Counted from the stretch's first letter, positions 1-8,367 are shown. The stretch: DNA of 64,000 nucleotides from Mesobacillus subterraneus (GCF_023715485.1 NZ_JAMBOF010000011.1:1-64000), one strand, 5' to 3'. Notes: generated from the letters alone by a model not told the origin. Made by a program: numbers and translations.

Positions 1-14
1 TCTGTGTTAAAATT

Positions 15-84
15 GGACATGGATAAAGTACTCCTCTCAAAAGGTTATTGTGGTGATAACTCAGAGAGTACTTTGTCCTTTTTT
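15..84 (+). terminator. Long hairpin with T-run, probable terminator of a gene left of the window
   Basis: AAAGTACTC near 25 pairs with GAGTACTTT near 70, GGAC pairs with GTCC outside it, and GTTAT/ATAAC pair inside the loop. A TTTTTT run follows. The nested stem could instead be a small regulatory leader, but no gene follows closely on this strand. Confidence 0.5.
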
Positions 85-128
85 CTTTGTCTAGAAAAAG
101 GCCTTACACATACATTTATAAACCATCA

Positions 129-229
129 TAAAAAATAGAGTTTCGCTATAAAAAATTATTTTTCGCTATAAAAAAATATTTTAGGTGTAAAAAAATAGAT
201 TTCCGCTATGAAAAATGATTTCAGCTATT
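129..229. repeat. Five tandem units of about 20 bp, A-rich
   Basis: About five degenerate units of roughly 20 bp, each an A-run followed by TTTCGCTAT or a variant, lie head to tail in the non-coding stretch upstream of hmp. The third unit is the most diverged. No ORF with a ribosome binding site covers them. Function unknown. Confidence 0.6.
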
Positions 230-343
230 AAAAAAGTTGGTTTTACAATATAAACGGATTGTTCGTACTTCTATTTCCTTAGTTTTTAATAGTGAAAATG
301 AAGTTTCCCCCAAAAAAAAGAGATTTAACGAAATATAAATCAA

Positions 344-485
344 GACTGTTTTCACGTAAAATGTTTTTTCCGACTCTGGTTTATCCACTATTTCTTTTAT
401 CTTTTTCGAGGGCGTTTCTGAATAGGTTTCCAGATGCAGATTATTACTTTTGAACGTGAAAACACCAAAGTTTACGAAATGAGAG
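344..485 (+). repeat. Diverged copy of a dispersed MITE-like element
   Basis: It begins GACTGTTTTCACG and ends AGTTTACGAAATGAGAG, matching the ends of the copies at 46733-46904 and 59348-59521 (GGCTGTTTTCGC to ACGAAAAGAGCC). It keeps the internal TTTTTCGAG...TTTCTGAA block. It is the most diverged of the recognisable copies. Confidence 0.55.
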
Positions 486-526
486 TTAATCAAAAGTAAT
501 AGTTCTTAATAACTATTTTACGATAG

Positions 527-576
527 TGTGATTTGCATCACTTAGTCTGATGATTTTATTTATTATAATCACTATG
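527..576 (+). promoter_or_regulatory. Fnr-type promoter of hmp (class II geometry)
   Basis: TGTGATTTGCATCACT (527-542) is a near-perfect Fnr/CRP-family half-site pair. A TATAAT at 564-569 gives a start near 576, which puts the site centre at about -41.5, the classic class II activator position. There is no good -35 box. The known family logic implies activation under oxygen limitation. Confidence 0.7.
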
Positions 577-580
577 GGAA

Positions 581-596
581 TGAGGTAAACACCTCA
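581..596. promoter_or_regulatory. 16 bp palindrome between hmp promoter and RBS
   Basis: TGAGGTAAACACCTCA is a perfect inverted repeat (6 bp arms, 4 nt centre) just downstream of the predicted start of transcription, where a repressor could block elongation. It does not look like the B. subtilis NsrR site. The binding protein is unknown. Confidence 0.4.
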
Positions 597-627
597 CAGA
601 GTATATAGACATAAGGGAGTGTATAAA

Positions 628-1842
628 ATGCTAGACCAAAAAACAATTGATATTATTAAATCTACTGTACCAGTACTTGAAGTTCACGGTGAACAAATCA
701 CGACGGTTTTTTATAAAACGATGTTCGAAAACCACCCTGAACTTTTGAATATTTTTAACCATGCGAACCAGAAACAGGGCAGACAGCAAAGGGCATTGGC
801 TGGGACAGTTTATGCAGCAGCTAAATACATCGACAATCTTGAAGCAATCCTGCCAGTCGTCAATCAGATCGCACACAAGCACCGCAGTCTTGGCATCAAG
901 GCTGAACATTATCCAATCGTCGGCAAGCACTTGTTGCTTGCGATCAAAGAAGTCCTTGGAGATGCGGCAACAGATGAAATCATCAATGCATGGGCAGAGG
1001 CTTATGGAGTAATCGCGGATGCGTTTATTTCTGTTGAAGCAGAAATGTATGATGCTGCTGCAACGCAAAAAGGCGGCTGGGATGGTTTCCGTCCGTTTAT
1101 CGTTGCTGATAAGGTTGAGGAAAGCGAAGTCATCTCTTCATTTTATTTAAAGCCGGTTGATGGAAAAGCGATCGCTGATTTCAAACCTGGACAGTATATC
1201 AGCATTAAGCTTGAAATTGAAGGGGAAGAGTTCACTCACATCCGCCAGTACAGCTTATCCGATGCTCCTGGAAAAGACTACTACCGAATCAGTGTCAAAA
1301 AGGAAGCTGGAATGGAAACTCCTGACGGAAAGGTATCCAATTATCTTCACAGCAGCGTTACTGAAGGTGAGGTTCTAAGCATCAGTGCACCTGCAGGCGA
1401 CTTCTTCCTTGATACCGAAAAGAAATCTCCAGTTGTATTGCTTAGCGGCGGTGTTGGCTTGACTCCTATGGTCAGCATGCTGAACACAGTGGCAGAACTG
1501 CAGCCGGAAAAAGAAGTTACTTTTATTCATGCCGCAGCGAACGGCAAAGTCCATGCACTCAAGGACGAAGTAGCAGCAACAACTGCTAAAGCGAAAGTTA
1601 ATTCATATGTATTTTACGATGCTCCTACAGAAGAAGACCGCCAGAACAACAGCTTCGACGTTGAGGGATATGTAACGAAAGAATGGCTTAAGGAAAATGT
1701 GAACATTGAAGATGCAGACTTCTACTTCTGCGGACCAGTGCCATTCATGAAAGCTATCAACGCTTCTTTAAAGGATCTAGGCGTAACAGAAGATAGAATT
1801 CATTTTGAATTCTTTGGTCCAATGGCAAGTTTAGAGGCATAA
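628..1842 (+). CDS. hmp: Flavohemoglobin, nitric oxide dioxygenase
   Basis: A cytoplasmic enzyme that oxidises NO to nitrate with O2 and NAD(P)H, detoxifying nitrosative stress. The roughly 404-residue length is typical. An N-terminal globin domain (about 1-140, with the distal and proximal regions around [11 protein letters not shown] and VGKHLL) is followed by an FAD-binding domain (RQYSLS) and an NAD-binding domain ([15 protein letters not shown], then FYFCGP). The ATG at 628 is chosen because AAGGGAG lies 8 nt upstream; an upstream GTG at 619 overlaps that site. The Fnr-type promoter links it to the window's anaerobic genes (cydAB, nrfHA). It stands alone and ends in a terminator. Confidence 0.95.
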   Translation: MLDQKTIDIIKSTVPVLEVHGEQITTVFYKTMFENHPELLNIFNHANQKQGRQQRALAGTVYAAAKYIDNLEAILPVVNQIAHKHRSLGIKAEHYPIVGKHLLLAIKEVLGDAATDEIINAWAEAYGVIADAFISVEAEMYDAAATQKGGWDGFRPFIVADKVEESEVISSFYLKPVDGKAIADFKPGQYISIKLEIEGEEFTHIRQYSLSDAPGKDYYRISVKKEAGMETPDGKVSNYLHSSVTEGEVLSISAPAGDFFLDTEKKSPVVLLSGGVGLTPMVSMLNTVAELQPEKEVTFIHAAANGKVHALKDEVAATTAKAKVNSYVFYDAPTEEDRQNNSFDVEGYVTKEWLKENVNIEDADFYFCGPVPFMKAINASLKDLGVTEDRIHFEFFGPMASLEA

Positions 1843-1851
1843 TACAAACAG

Positions 1852-1880
1852 GCACTCTTCATAACGAAGGGTGCTTTTTA
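1852..1880 (+). terminator. Terminator of hmp
   Basis: GCACTCTTC pairs with GAAGGGTGC (one G-U pair) over a 5 nt loop, followed by a T-run, 10 nt after the hmp stop codon. Confidence 0.8.
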
Positions 1881-1921
1881 ACATTCATATACCTTCTTAG
1901 CACATTCGAAACCATTATTAA

Positions 1922-1962
1922 TTGACAAATGTTATACAAACTTTGTATAAGTATTGTATAAC
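1922..1962 (+). promoter_or_regulatory. Promoter overlapped by a 19 bp perfect palindrome
   Basis: TTGACA at 1922-1927 is a consensus -35. TTATACAAACTTTGTATAA (1932-1950) is a perfect palindrome filling the spacer and the -10 region, and another half-site (TTGTATAAC) follows at 1954-1962. Further TTATAC motifs occur to 2005. This is how a dimeric repressor, for example of the MarR or GntR families, would block the promoter of the DUF4397/sortase operon. The regulator is not in the window. Confidence 0.6.
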
Positions 1963-2030
1963 TTATTAAACTGAAGTTATACATAATCAGATTATAAGTT
2001 ATACATTATTTAAACAAAGGAGAGATGGAG

Positions 2031-2837
2031 ATGAAGAAGTTTTTGTTTTTGCTGATTTTCACGATGATTTTTGCCATGTTTGGAGGGTCTGTACTTGCTG
2101 ATGATCATGACCAAGCGAAGGTACGTATTGTTCATGCATCCCCTGATGCGCCAGCTGTCGATATCACAGTTGATGGTAATGTTGTAGTGGAAAATGCAGA
2201 ATTTAAAGCTGTAACAGATTACTTAATGGTGCCATCGGGCGAGCATGAAGTAAGCATTTTTGCTGCTGGTACTGTAGCTGATGGCAAGCCGGTATTGACA
2301 ACTAATTTAACGGTTGAAGCAGATCAGGCTTACACCGTTCTGGCGGTCAACAAACTGGAGGCATTGGAAGTAGCCGTCATGAATGATGACATGATGACAG
2401 AAAAAGGCAAGGCAAAAGTTCGAGTTGGCCATTTTTCCCCGGACGCGCCAGCGGTTGATGTAGCAGTGACTGGTGGAGATGTTCTTTTCCCGAACGCGCC
2501 ATTCAAGGGTGTAACGGATTACTTGGAAGTTGATCCCGCTACGTTAGACTTAGAAGTTAGAGCAGCTGGCACACAGGACGTGGTACTTTCTTTACCAGGA
2601 ACTGAGCTTAAAGCAGATATGATTTATACAGTGCTTGCTGTTGGTCTTGCCAGCGGAGAGCCTGCACTCGATGCTATTGTCCTGGCGGATCCATCGACAT
2701 CTGTGATGCCTAAAGAAATGCCTGACACCGGTAAAGGGGGCGTTACAGGTCTGATGATGAGTATGCTGCCATTTGTATTGCTGATCGGGGCAGTCAGTTT
2801 CTTTTTCTATAAAAGAAAAAATGCTTTTCAATCTTAA
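2031..2837 (+). CDS. DUF4397 cell-surface protein with sortase sorting signal
   Basis: A secreted, wall-anchored protein of unknown function. A signal peptide (about 1-23, ending VLADD) is followed by two DUF4397 repeats, each starting with a KVR(I/V)xH(A/F)SPDAPAVD signature. At the C-terminus MPDTG is followed by a hydrophobic segment and the charged tail KRKNAFQS, which is an LPXTG-like sorting signal with Met in place of Leu. The ATG at 2031 is preferred over 2025 because AAAGGAGAG sits 8 nt upstream of it. The next gene, a sortase, starts inside this one, so the two form a substrate-enzyme pair. The promoter carries a strong palindromic operator. Confidence 0.85.
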   Translation: MKKFLFLLIFTMIFAMFGGSVLADDHDQAKVRIVHASPDAPAVDITVDGNVVVENAEFKAVTDYLMVPSGEHEVSIFAAGTVADGKPVLTTNLTVEADQAYTVLAVNKLEALEVAVMNDDMMTEKGKAKVRVGHFSPDAPAVDVAVTGGDVLFPNAPFKGVTDYLEVDPATLDLEVRAAGTQDVVLSLPGTELKADMIYTVLAVGLASGEPALDAIVLADPSTSVMPKEMPDTGKGGVTGLMMSMLPFVLLIGAVSFFFYKRKNAFQS

Positions 2838-3420
2838 GCTTTTACTAGTTGTCATTCTTGCAGGATGTCAACCCATGAACTCTGATTCGATTGTGGACAT
2901 TGAGGAAGTAGAGTCAGAACCAGTTGTTAGTATACCGGCTTCAAGCTCTACCACTTCCGTAAAAAAGGTTACTCAAGAAATAGGCATGGTCCCTTTAAAC
3001 GTAACTATTTCATCCATCGGGCTTGATGCAAAAATCATTCCAGTTGGACTTCAAGAGGATGGAGCTATGGAAGTCCCGGAAGATGTGATGGAAATTGGTT
3101 GGTACAATAAAGGCGCCAGGCCAGGGGAGAAGGGGAATGTCGTTTTAGCTGGGCATGTCGATAACTATCTTGGAAAAGGTGTTTTTTTCGATCTGGAAAA
3201 TGTATCTCTTGATGATGAAGTGGTTTTATCAGACAGTGAAAATTCATTGCGTTATAAAATCGTAAAGATTGAATCCTACCCTTATGATGACGGACCAATC
3301 GAAGAGATATTTGGATTTACTTCCCAAAAACGGTTGCAATTAATCACATGCACTGGATGGTTCAACCCGCTCACAAAAAATCACGAAGAGCGACTAGTCG
3401 TCACAGCCATTCAGCAATAA
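2821..3420 (+). CDS. Class D/F-like sortase, predicted dedicated partner of the DUF4397 protein
   Basis: A membrane-associated cysteine transpeptidase that would cleave the MPDTG signal of the upstream protein and attach it to the wall. The 199 residues show the catalytic triad: His112 in AGHVDN, Cys177 in TCTGWF, and Arg191 near EERLVV. The N-terminus has a short hydrophobic stretch ending LAGC, so it may be a lipoprotein rather than a classical transmembrane-anchored sortase, which is unusual. It overlaps the upstream gene by 17 bp, implying translational coupling. Class assignment (D versus F) is uncertain; sortase identity is firm. Confidence 0.88.
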   Translation: MLFNLKLLLVVILAGCQPMNSDSIVDIEEVESEPVVSIPASSSTTSVKKVTQEIGMVPLNVTISSIGLDAKIIPVGLQEDGAMEVPEDVMEIGWYNKGARPGEKGNVVLAGHVDNYLGKGVFFDLENVSLDDEVVLSDSENSLRYKIVKIESYPYDDGPIEEIFGFTSQKRLQLITCTGWFNPLTKNHEERLVVTAIQQ

Positions 3421-3421
3421 G

Positions 3422-3456
3422 AAGCCAGCTGGTCAAACTGTGACCGGCTGGCTTTT
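3422..3456 (+). terminator. Terminator of the DUF4397/sortase operon
   Basis: AAGCCAGCTGGTCA pairs with TGACCGGCTGGCTT (one G-U pair) over a 5 nt loop and is followed by TTTTT. It begins directly after the sortase stop codon. Confidence 0.9.
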
Positions 3457-3528
3457 TCAAGTTTATACCGAAAGGGTAATGCTTAACTGCATTTGTGCAA
3501 ACAAACCGGAAATTCCCGGTCTGTAAGA

Positions 3529-3684
3529 TTAACTTAAAGCTTCAAAAGTTTTGCAGTCAGTCTGCCTGCTGTTGTCTGCTGTTTCGCCTGTATGGCTGAC
3601 TACGTATATTTGATCTGCGCTGCAACGGTTACCGTCTTTCCAATAATGACAGTTGTTGACCTCACATAATACATCCTTCGCCAT
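3529..3684 (-). CDS. Small DUF1540 cysteine-rich protein
   Basis: A 51-residue protein translated from the reverse strand. It starts MAKDVLCEVNNCHYW, continues with RCSADQIYV, and ends TDCKTFEAL. The CxxxNCxYW...CxAxxIxV...DCxTF pattern is that of DUF1540, small Cys-rich proteins common in spore formers, probably metal-binding; their function is not established. GAAGGAG lies 9-10 nt upstream of the ATG. It is monocistronic between the sortase operon and cydB. Confidence 0.85.
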   Translation of the reverse strand: MAKDVLCEVNNCHYWKDGNRCSADQIYVVSHTGETADNSRQTDCKTFEALS

Positions 3685-3770
3685 TGTTGTACCACTCCTT
3701 CTTTGGTTGATACAACATTAGCATGCTGCGATGTGGGGGCATGTATTCGAGCTAAAATTAGGCAGATGAT

Positions 3771-4820
3771 TCAAGAGTGTTCCTTGACTTTTTTCTGTCG
3801 TAAATACCTTTTATCCTGCATGAACAGACTCCAAAAATAAACAAAGCCTGGAAAAAGAATCAAGAATCCAACGATGTAAGTTGTGAATACTGCCCTGAAT
3901 GAATTAGGGTCTGTAAATGCCGACTGGATTGTCACTTCAGGATAAACAATGTAGGGCAAGTGTGCCTTACCATATACATAGCTAGCTGCAAGGTATTGCA
4001 GCGTAATCATAATGACTGCAAGCCTTGGCATGCCTTTAAGCGATTTTTTTCCGATTGAAGGAAGTACAAGCGCCAGCCCGCCAATCAAAAAGAAAACCAC
4101 AGATACAATTAGAATATAGAGATCATCCATCATTTTTTCATAAATCCATGCAGCTTCATTTCTTAGTGTCAGCATAATTAAAAACGCCATGACTAGCGAA
4201 ATTGGTCCTAATATTAACGCGTCCCGCCTGTATACTTTGTACGCATGGATTTCATCGGAAGCTTTTGAGTAATCCGCTAGCAGCAACGATGAAAGAAACA
4301 GCGTGCTGCTGACCGCGAAGCCAATAAAGGCATATTCATTCGGGCTGGTAAACAGTTTGCTGAGGTTCAAGTTCTGTGAACCACCGATAAATTCAACGAA
4401 ACCACCATGAGTGATTGGCAGGACGCTGATCAGCAAACCAGGAATGAGAATACCGCTGATTCCAGAAATATAAGTAAGCACCTTCCTGTAATCTTCGGCA
4501 ATATTTGAAAATACAAGAAAAGCGCTCCTGACCGAAAGCAGCAGCAAGATCATGCTGCCCGGAATAAGCAAGACCGTGCCAAGAGTATACGCAGCCTTCG
4601 GGAACATGCTGTAAACAGCGACGACAAGAGCCACGATGAAAGTATTTGTTACCTCCCATGTCGGAGATAAATAACGGTTGGCGATATTCGTTGCCTTTGT
4701 CTGCGTTTTATTGATGTACACCATCGACCAGAAGCCTGCTCCAAAATCCATAGTAGCCATAACGGCATAAATAAATACGAAACCCCAGAGGACGGTAATA
4801 GCTGTTAGTGCATCAGTCAC
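3771..4820 (-). CDS. cydB: Cytochrome bd-type quinol oxidase subunit II
   Basis: Integral membrane partner of CydA in the high-affinity terminal oxidase that reduces O2 to water. The 349 residues have about nine hydrophobic segments and the CydB start MTDALTAITVLWGFVFIYAVM with a GAGFW motif. It follows cydA by 14 bp, so the two are co-transcribed. It corresponds to B. subtilis YthB, in the same neighbourhood (beside ytiB), and is likely a second bd-type oxidase rather than the cydABCD-operon enzyme; no cydCD genes are adjacent. Confidence 0.92.
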   Translation of the reverse strand: MTDALTAITVLWGFVFIYAVMATMDFGAGFWSMVYINKTQTKATNIANRYLSPTWEVTNTFIVALVVAVYSMFPKAAYTLGTVLLIPGSMILLLLSVRSAFLVFSNIAEDYRKVLTYISGISGILIPGLLISVLPITHGGFVEFIGGSQNLNLSKLFTSPNEYAFIGFAVSSTLFLSSLLLADYSKASDEIHAYKVYRRDALILGPISLVMAFLIMLTLRNEAAWIYEKMMDDLYILIVSVVFFLIGGLALVLPSIGKKSLKGMPRLAVIMITLQYLAASYVYGKAHLPYIVYPEVTIQSAFTDPNSFRAVFTTYIVGFLILFPGFVYFWSLFMQDKRYLRQKKVKEHS

Positions 4821-4834
4821 ACCGGATCACCCTT

Positions 4835-6196
4835 TCACGTGTTGGACCCATACAATGGAATTTCCTTTTGCTGTGCTCTGTTTAAATCATCGGTTACGGT
4901 ATTTTTACGGAAATAATAGCGGAGGACTATTATTTCCATGACGCCAAGCAGGACGTAAACCGCGGCAAATAGAACAAATAAAATTCCCAGGTTTGTGGCC
5001 GTGGTTGCCGAATCCTCCGTTGTAAGGACATGGTAGATCGTCCATGGCTGCCTTCCCGTGCAGGCGAAAATCCAGCCGAATTCTATTCCAAGCATCGCAA
5101 GCGGTCCCGACAATACAAACAGCCACATCAGGAAGCGCGGAAACTTGTCTTTTTTCAAAAGCTTGTTCCACACAAAGGCAATCAATGAGAGTGTGATCAA
5201 CAGCATTCCTACACCGACCATCGCATTGAATAATGTATGGATAAAGAGGGGTGGCCAATGTTCTTCAGGGAAATCATTCAAACCCCTTACCTCTGTCTCA
5301 AAGGAATTTCCCGCAAGGAAGCTTAATGCCCATGGAATTTCTATGCCCCATTTGACCGATTCTGTTTCCCTGTCCGTAAATCCGCCAATCGCAAGTGGAG
5401 CATATTTTTGCGTTTCAAAAAGCCCCTCTGCACCCGCAAGTTTTTCGGGCTGATATTCATGCAGGTATTGAGCAGCAGAATGCCCATTGGCTGCTGTCAG
5501 AATCGAAAAAATCCCGCCAATGATCAAGCTAGCCATCAATGCCTTTTGATGGAATTTATACAGGTTTGAGCCAAAATCACTTTTCAGCATTTTATAAGCA
5601 GCAACGGTAGCGATGATAAAAGCCCCAGTCATATAAGCCGTGAAAACAACATGCACTGCTGTTACTCCGAAACTTGGGTTAAAGAAGGCAGCCCAGGGAT
5701 CGATGTCGACTAACTCGCCATTTTCAATCCGGAATCCCGCAGGAGTGCCTTGAAAAGCATGGACATTCGTAATAAGAACCGCTGAGGCAAGTGCGCCAAG
5801 AGCGACGAGAGTCAAGCTTGCTATGCGCATCCACGGAGCGATCCTGTCGGCTGCATACACATAAATAGACATGAACAATGCTTCAACAAAAAATGCGTAA
5901 ATCTCAATTTGGAAGGGCAAAGCCATGACCCTGCCGATGACTTCCATAAAACCTGGCCAGAGGAGGGAAAGCTGGACGCCGGCAATCGTTCCGGTCGGGA
6001 TACCGACGCCAAGAGTGACCGCAAAAGCTTTTGTCCATCTTTTAGCCATGACTGCATAATCGATATCATTTGTCTTTTGGTATAGAAGCTCCGCAGCGAG
6101 AATCATCAATGGCAGACCGACACCAATTGTTGCATTTATGATATGAAATCCCATCGTTGTGCCAAACAGGGAACGTGCAATTAGAATATCATCCAT
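4835..6196 (-). CDS. cydA: Cytochrome bd-type quinol oxidase subunit I
   Basis: Heme-carrying catalytic subunit of the bd oxidase (YthA type), 453 residues. Conserved features include a His near the N-terminus (GFHIINATIG), the quinol-facing loop with GRQPW, and the WALSFLAG region. The Q-loop is short, as in Firmicutes. The start at 6196 (MDDILIARS) is chosen because AAAGGAAG precedes it by about 7 nt; an upstream ATG at 6310 would add 38 residues lacking similarity and would run into the znuA terminator. With cydB it forms a two-gene operon transcribed leftwards. I saw no clear Rex or Fnr site upstream. Confidence 0.93.
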   Translation of the reverse strand: MDDILIARSLFGTTMGFHIINATIGVGLPLMILAAELLYQKTNDIDYAVMAKRWTKAFAVTLGVGIPTGTIAGVQLSLLWPGFMEVIGRVMALPFQIEIYAFFVEALFMSIYVYAADRIAPWMRIASLTLVALGALASAVLITNVHAFQGTPAGFRIENGELVDIDPWAAFFNPSFGVTAVHVVFTAYMTGAFIIATVAAYKMLKSDFGSNLYKFHQKALMASLIIGGIFSILTAANGHSAAQYLHEYQPEKLAGAEGLFETQKYAPLAIGGFTDRETESVKWGIEIPWALSFLAGNSFETEVRGLNDFPEEHWPPLFIHTLFNAMVGVGMLLITLSLIAFVWNKLLKKDKFPRFLMWLFVLSGPLAMLGIEFGWIFACTGRQPWTIYHVLTTEDSATTATNLGILFVLFAAVYVLLGVMEIIVLRYYFRKNTVTDDLNRAQQKEIPLYGSNT

Positions 6197-6280
6197 CGAA
6201 AACTTCCTTTCTGTATTTATGCATTTCCATATTTTCTTCAAGTGTAAGAAAAATATGTAAGAAATACCTTTAAATACATA

Positions 6281-6303
6281 AAAAAACCTCCCATGGCGGG
6301 AGG
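6281..6303 (-). terminator. Terminator of the znuA-like gene
   Basis: CCTCCC and GGGAGG pair over ATGGC and are followed on the reverse strand by a T-run. It insulates the zinc-binding lipoprotein gene from cydAB. Confidence 0.9.
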
Positions 6304-6313
6304 CTGTCACAAA

Positions 6314-7282
6314 CTATTCATTTAATGCTTTTTCGAGAACGTCTATATTTTCTTCCATTAACGTAAAGTATGTTTCATTTTTCTTGAGGTTCTCATCGGT
6401 AAGAACAGATAGGTTATGGAGGGTCAGCAAATTCGCGCCTATTTCAGCCTGGACCATTTTCGCCAGCTTGGAGTCAAAATTTTGTTCGTTTAATACATAT
6501 TTAATGTTCTCTTCTTTGGCATGGGAAATTAAATTTTTCAGTTCTTTCTGGGATGGTTCATTTGTCGTTGATTGCCCAGAAATGCTTATTTGTTTAATGC
6601 CATATCTTTTCTCCCAGTAGCTGTATGCTGAGTGAGAGACGATAATTTCCTTCCGTTTAGCCGATCCAATGACCTCTGAGAAATTTTGATCGAGTTCTTT
6701 AAGCTGGTCTGAAAGCTCTGCATAATTTTTTTCGAAAGTATCTTTATGCTCAGGCATTTGTTCAGACAATTGTTCCTTAATCGCGAGTGCAAGCTCATTA
6801 GCGTAAATTGGATCAAGCCATACATGCGGATCGAAATCTCCGTGCCCGTGTTCATCTTCTTGGTGGCTATCGTGTTCGTCTGCCGCCTCATCTTCATGTC
6901 CAGCTTCAGCCTCGTCCAGATGCAATTCTTCACCCACAGGAACCATTTTTACATCTTCATTCTCCAAAGTTTTGCTTGCTTTATCCACAAAACCTTCAAG
7001 CCCAAGTCCTACATATAAAAATAAGTCTGCATCAGCGAGTGCCATCATATCCTTTTGGGAAGGTTCGAAAGTATGCTCATCTGCTCCAGGTGGATAAATG
7101 GATTCAACATTTACATATTCTCCGCCAATCTGTTCAGCAAAAAATTGGAGCGGATAAACTGTCGTATAAACCTGCAGAAGGTTGTCGTCATTCTTTTTTT
7201 GGTCAGCTGCCTCCTTGCCGCAGCCGCTAATAAATATACTGGTGATGATAAACAATGATAAAATAAAAGCAGTTTTTTTCAT
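6314..7282 (-). CDS. Zinc-binding lipoprotein, ZnuA/AdcA family, no permease nearby
   Basis: Substrate-binding protein of a metal ABC transporter, tethered outside the membrane. A lipoprotein signal (lipobox ISGC, mature Cys21) is followed by two SBP_bac_9 lobes. Predicted zinc ligands are His in GADEHTFEPS, His in DPHVWLDP and His in VSHSAYSYW. Between lobes 1 and 2 is a His/Asp/Glu-rich loop (about residues 124-150) typical of zinc rather than manganese proteins. No ATPase or permease gene is adjacent, so it must share a transporter encoded elsewhere. The Zur box upstream supports zinc-starvation control. Confidence 0.9.
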   Translation of the reverse strand: MKKTAFILSLFIITSIFISGCGKEAADQKKNDDNLLQVYTTVYPLQFFAEQIGGEYVNVESIYPPGADEHTFEPSQKDMMALADADLFLYVGLGLEGFVDKASKTLENEDVKMVPVGEELHLDEAEAGHEDEAADEHDSHQEDEHGHGDFDPHVWLDPIYANELALAIKEQLSEQMPEHKDTFEKNYAELSDQLKELDQNFSEVIGSAKRKEIIVSHSAYSYWEKRYGIKQISISGQSTTNEPSQKELKNLISHAKEENIKYVLNEQNFDSKLAKMVQAEIGANLLTLHNLSVLTDENLKKNETYFTLMEENIDVLEKALNE

Positions 7283-7377
7283 TCTTATAGCCCCCTGTTT
7301 CTAAAACGGACTCATTACGATTTAGAAGTGAATGTTTCAGCGATATTAATATACTAGATATTCTATGAAATTATTAA

Positions 7378-7397
7378 TTCGTAATGGTTACGATTTA
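7378..7397. promoter_or_regulatory. Zur box between znuA-like gene and ytiB
   Basis: ATTCGTAATGGTTACGATTT is a near-perfect match to the B. subtilis Zur operator (TCGTAATnATTACGA core). A weaker half-site, ATTACGATTT, lies at about 7315-7324. The site is between divergent genes; the lipoprotein gene is the expected target and ytiB a possible one. Confidence 0.8.
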
Positions 7398-7504
7398 TCC
7401 TTTTGTATCTTACAAAATGTTTGCTTTAAATGCAAGTAAAAGATTTTGGTTCATGGCAGGTTTGCGGTATCCTATTGATAAGAGAATTTTTAAAAGGAGA
7501 AGAT

Positions 7505-8071
7505 ATGATGAAAATGCTTGAAGAAATTCTGAATTTTAATGAGAAATTTGTTGCTGAAAAGAAGTATGAAGAATTCACAACCACTAAATTTCCTAATAAA
7601 AAAATGGTTATTTTGACTTGCATGGATACAAGGCTTGTAGAACTTTTGCCAAGAGCACTGAATGTCCGTAATGGTGATGTGAAGATCGTCAAGAATGCCG
7701 GAGCACTGATCATGCATCCATTTGGCAGTATCATGAGGAGTCTGCTGGTGGCTGTTTACCAATTAAAGGCCGAAGAAGTGGTCATTATCGGACATTATGA
7801 CTGTGGAATGAGCGGAATGAAGCCTGACATAGTCATTGAGGAAATGAAAAACCGCGGCGTCCTGCAAGAAACTTTGGAAACATTAAACTATTCTGGAATC
7901 GATGTAAAGGAATGGCTTCATGGATTCGACAATGTCAAGGACAGTGTTGCCCATAGCGTTGAAATCGTTAAAAACCATCCTTTAATGCCTAAAGATGTAC
8001 CCGTTCACGGCCTTGTCATTGATCCGGCAACAGGCAGGCTGGATCAAATCATAAATGGGTATGAGGAATAA
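7505..8071 (+). CDS. ytiB: Beta-class carbonic anhydrase YtiB
   Basis: A cytoplasmic zinc enzyme interconverting CO2 and bicarbonate. The zinc ligands are recognisable as Cys in LTCMDTR, with the Asp/Arg dyad, and His and Cys in GHYDCGM. The length of 188 residues matches B. subtilis YtiB. The ATG at 7505 follows AAAGGAGA; an upstream in-frame ATG at 7430 lacks a ribosome site. The gene is divergent from a Zur-controlled zinc lipoprotein; in B. subtilis the neighbouring ytiA is likewise Zur-controlled, so a zinc theme at this locus is retained. Confidence 0.93.
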   Translation: MMKMLEEILNFNEKFVAEKKYEEFTTTKFPNKKMVILTCMDTRLVELLPRALNVRNGDVKIVKNAGALIMHPFGSIMRSLLVAVYQLKAEEVVIIGHYDCGMSGMKPDIVIEEMKNRGVLQETLETLNYSGIDVKEWLHGFDNVKDSVAHSVEIVKNHPLMPKDVPVHGLVIDPATGRLDQIINGYEE

Positions 8072-8109
8072 TTTCGGTTCTAATAAGAATGAGCTGTATG
8101 GATAAACCG

Positions 8110-8367
8110 TTATCTATGATTATGGGACTTCTTGTTCTTCCTCGAAGGCCATTCCTCTGGTACGGGATCCATGCCACCTGGATGGAATGGCTGGCACTTC
8201 AGGATTCTCACAATCGTTAGCCATCCACCTTTGAATGGACCGAATCTTTTAATTGATTCAAGCCCGTAATGGGAACAGGTAGGATAAAAGCGGCAAGTCG
8301 GCGGTTTTAATGGTGAAATGACAACCTGGTAAAAGCGGATGATCCCGATAAAAGCTTTCTTTAGCAT
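8110..8367 (-). CDS. yidD: Membrane protein insertion efficiency factor YidD
   Basis: A small protein (85 residues) thought to help membrane protein insertion with YidC/SpoIIIJ. The family signature is complete: an N-terminal amphipathic helix ([11 protein letters not shown]), then [13 protein letters not shown], and CHPGG-like [13 protein letters not shown]. The start at 8367 (MLKKAF) is chosen from GAGGTG upstream; the longer reading frame to 8502 would encode a repeat relic. It corresponds to B. subtilis YtjA. Confidence 0.93.
   Translation of the reverse strand: MLKKAFIGIIRFYQVVISPLKPPTCRFYPTCSHYGLESIKRFGPFKGGWLTIVRILKCQPFHPGGMDPVPEEWPSRKNKKSHNHR

Noticed and set aside
221-493. 90-codon reverse ORF upstream of hmp
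   Set aside because: Lies over the diverged MITE-like repeat; composition is AT-rich noise and no ribosome site is present.
631-1068. 145-codon reverse ORF inside hmp
   Set aside because: Antisense to a well-supported gene, no ribosome site and no family features.
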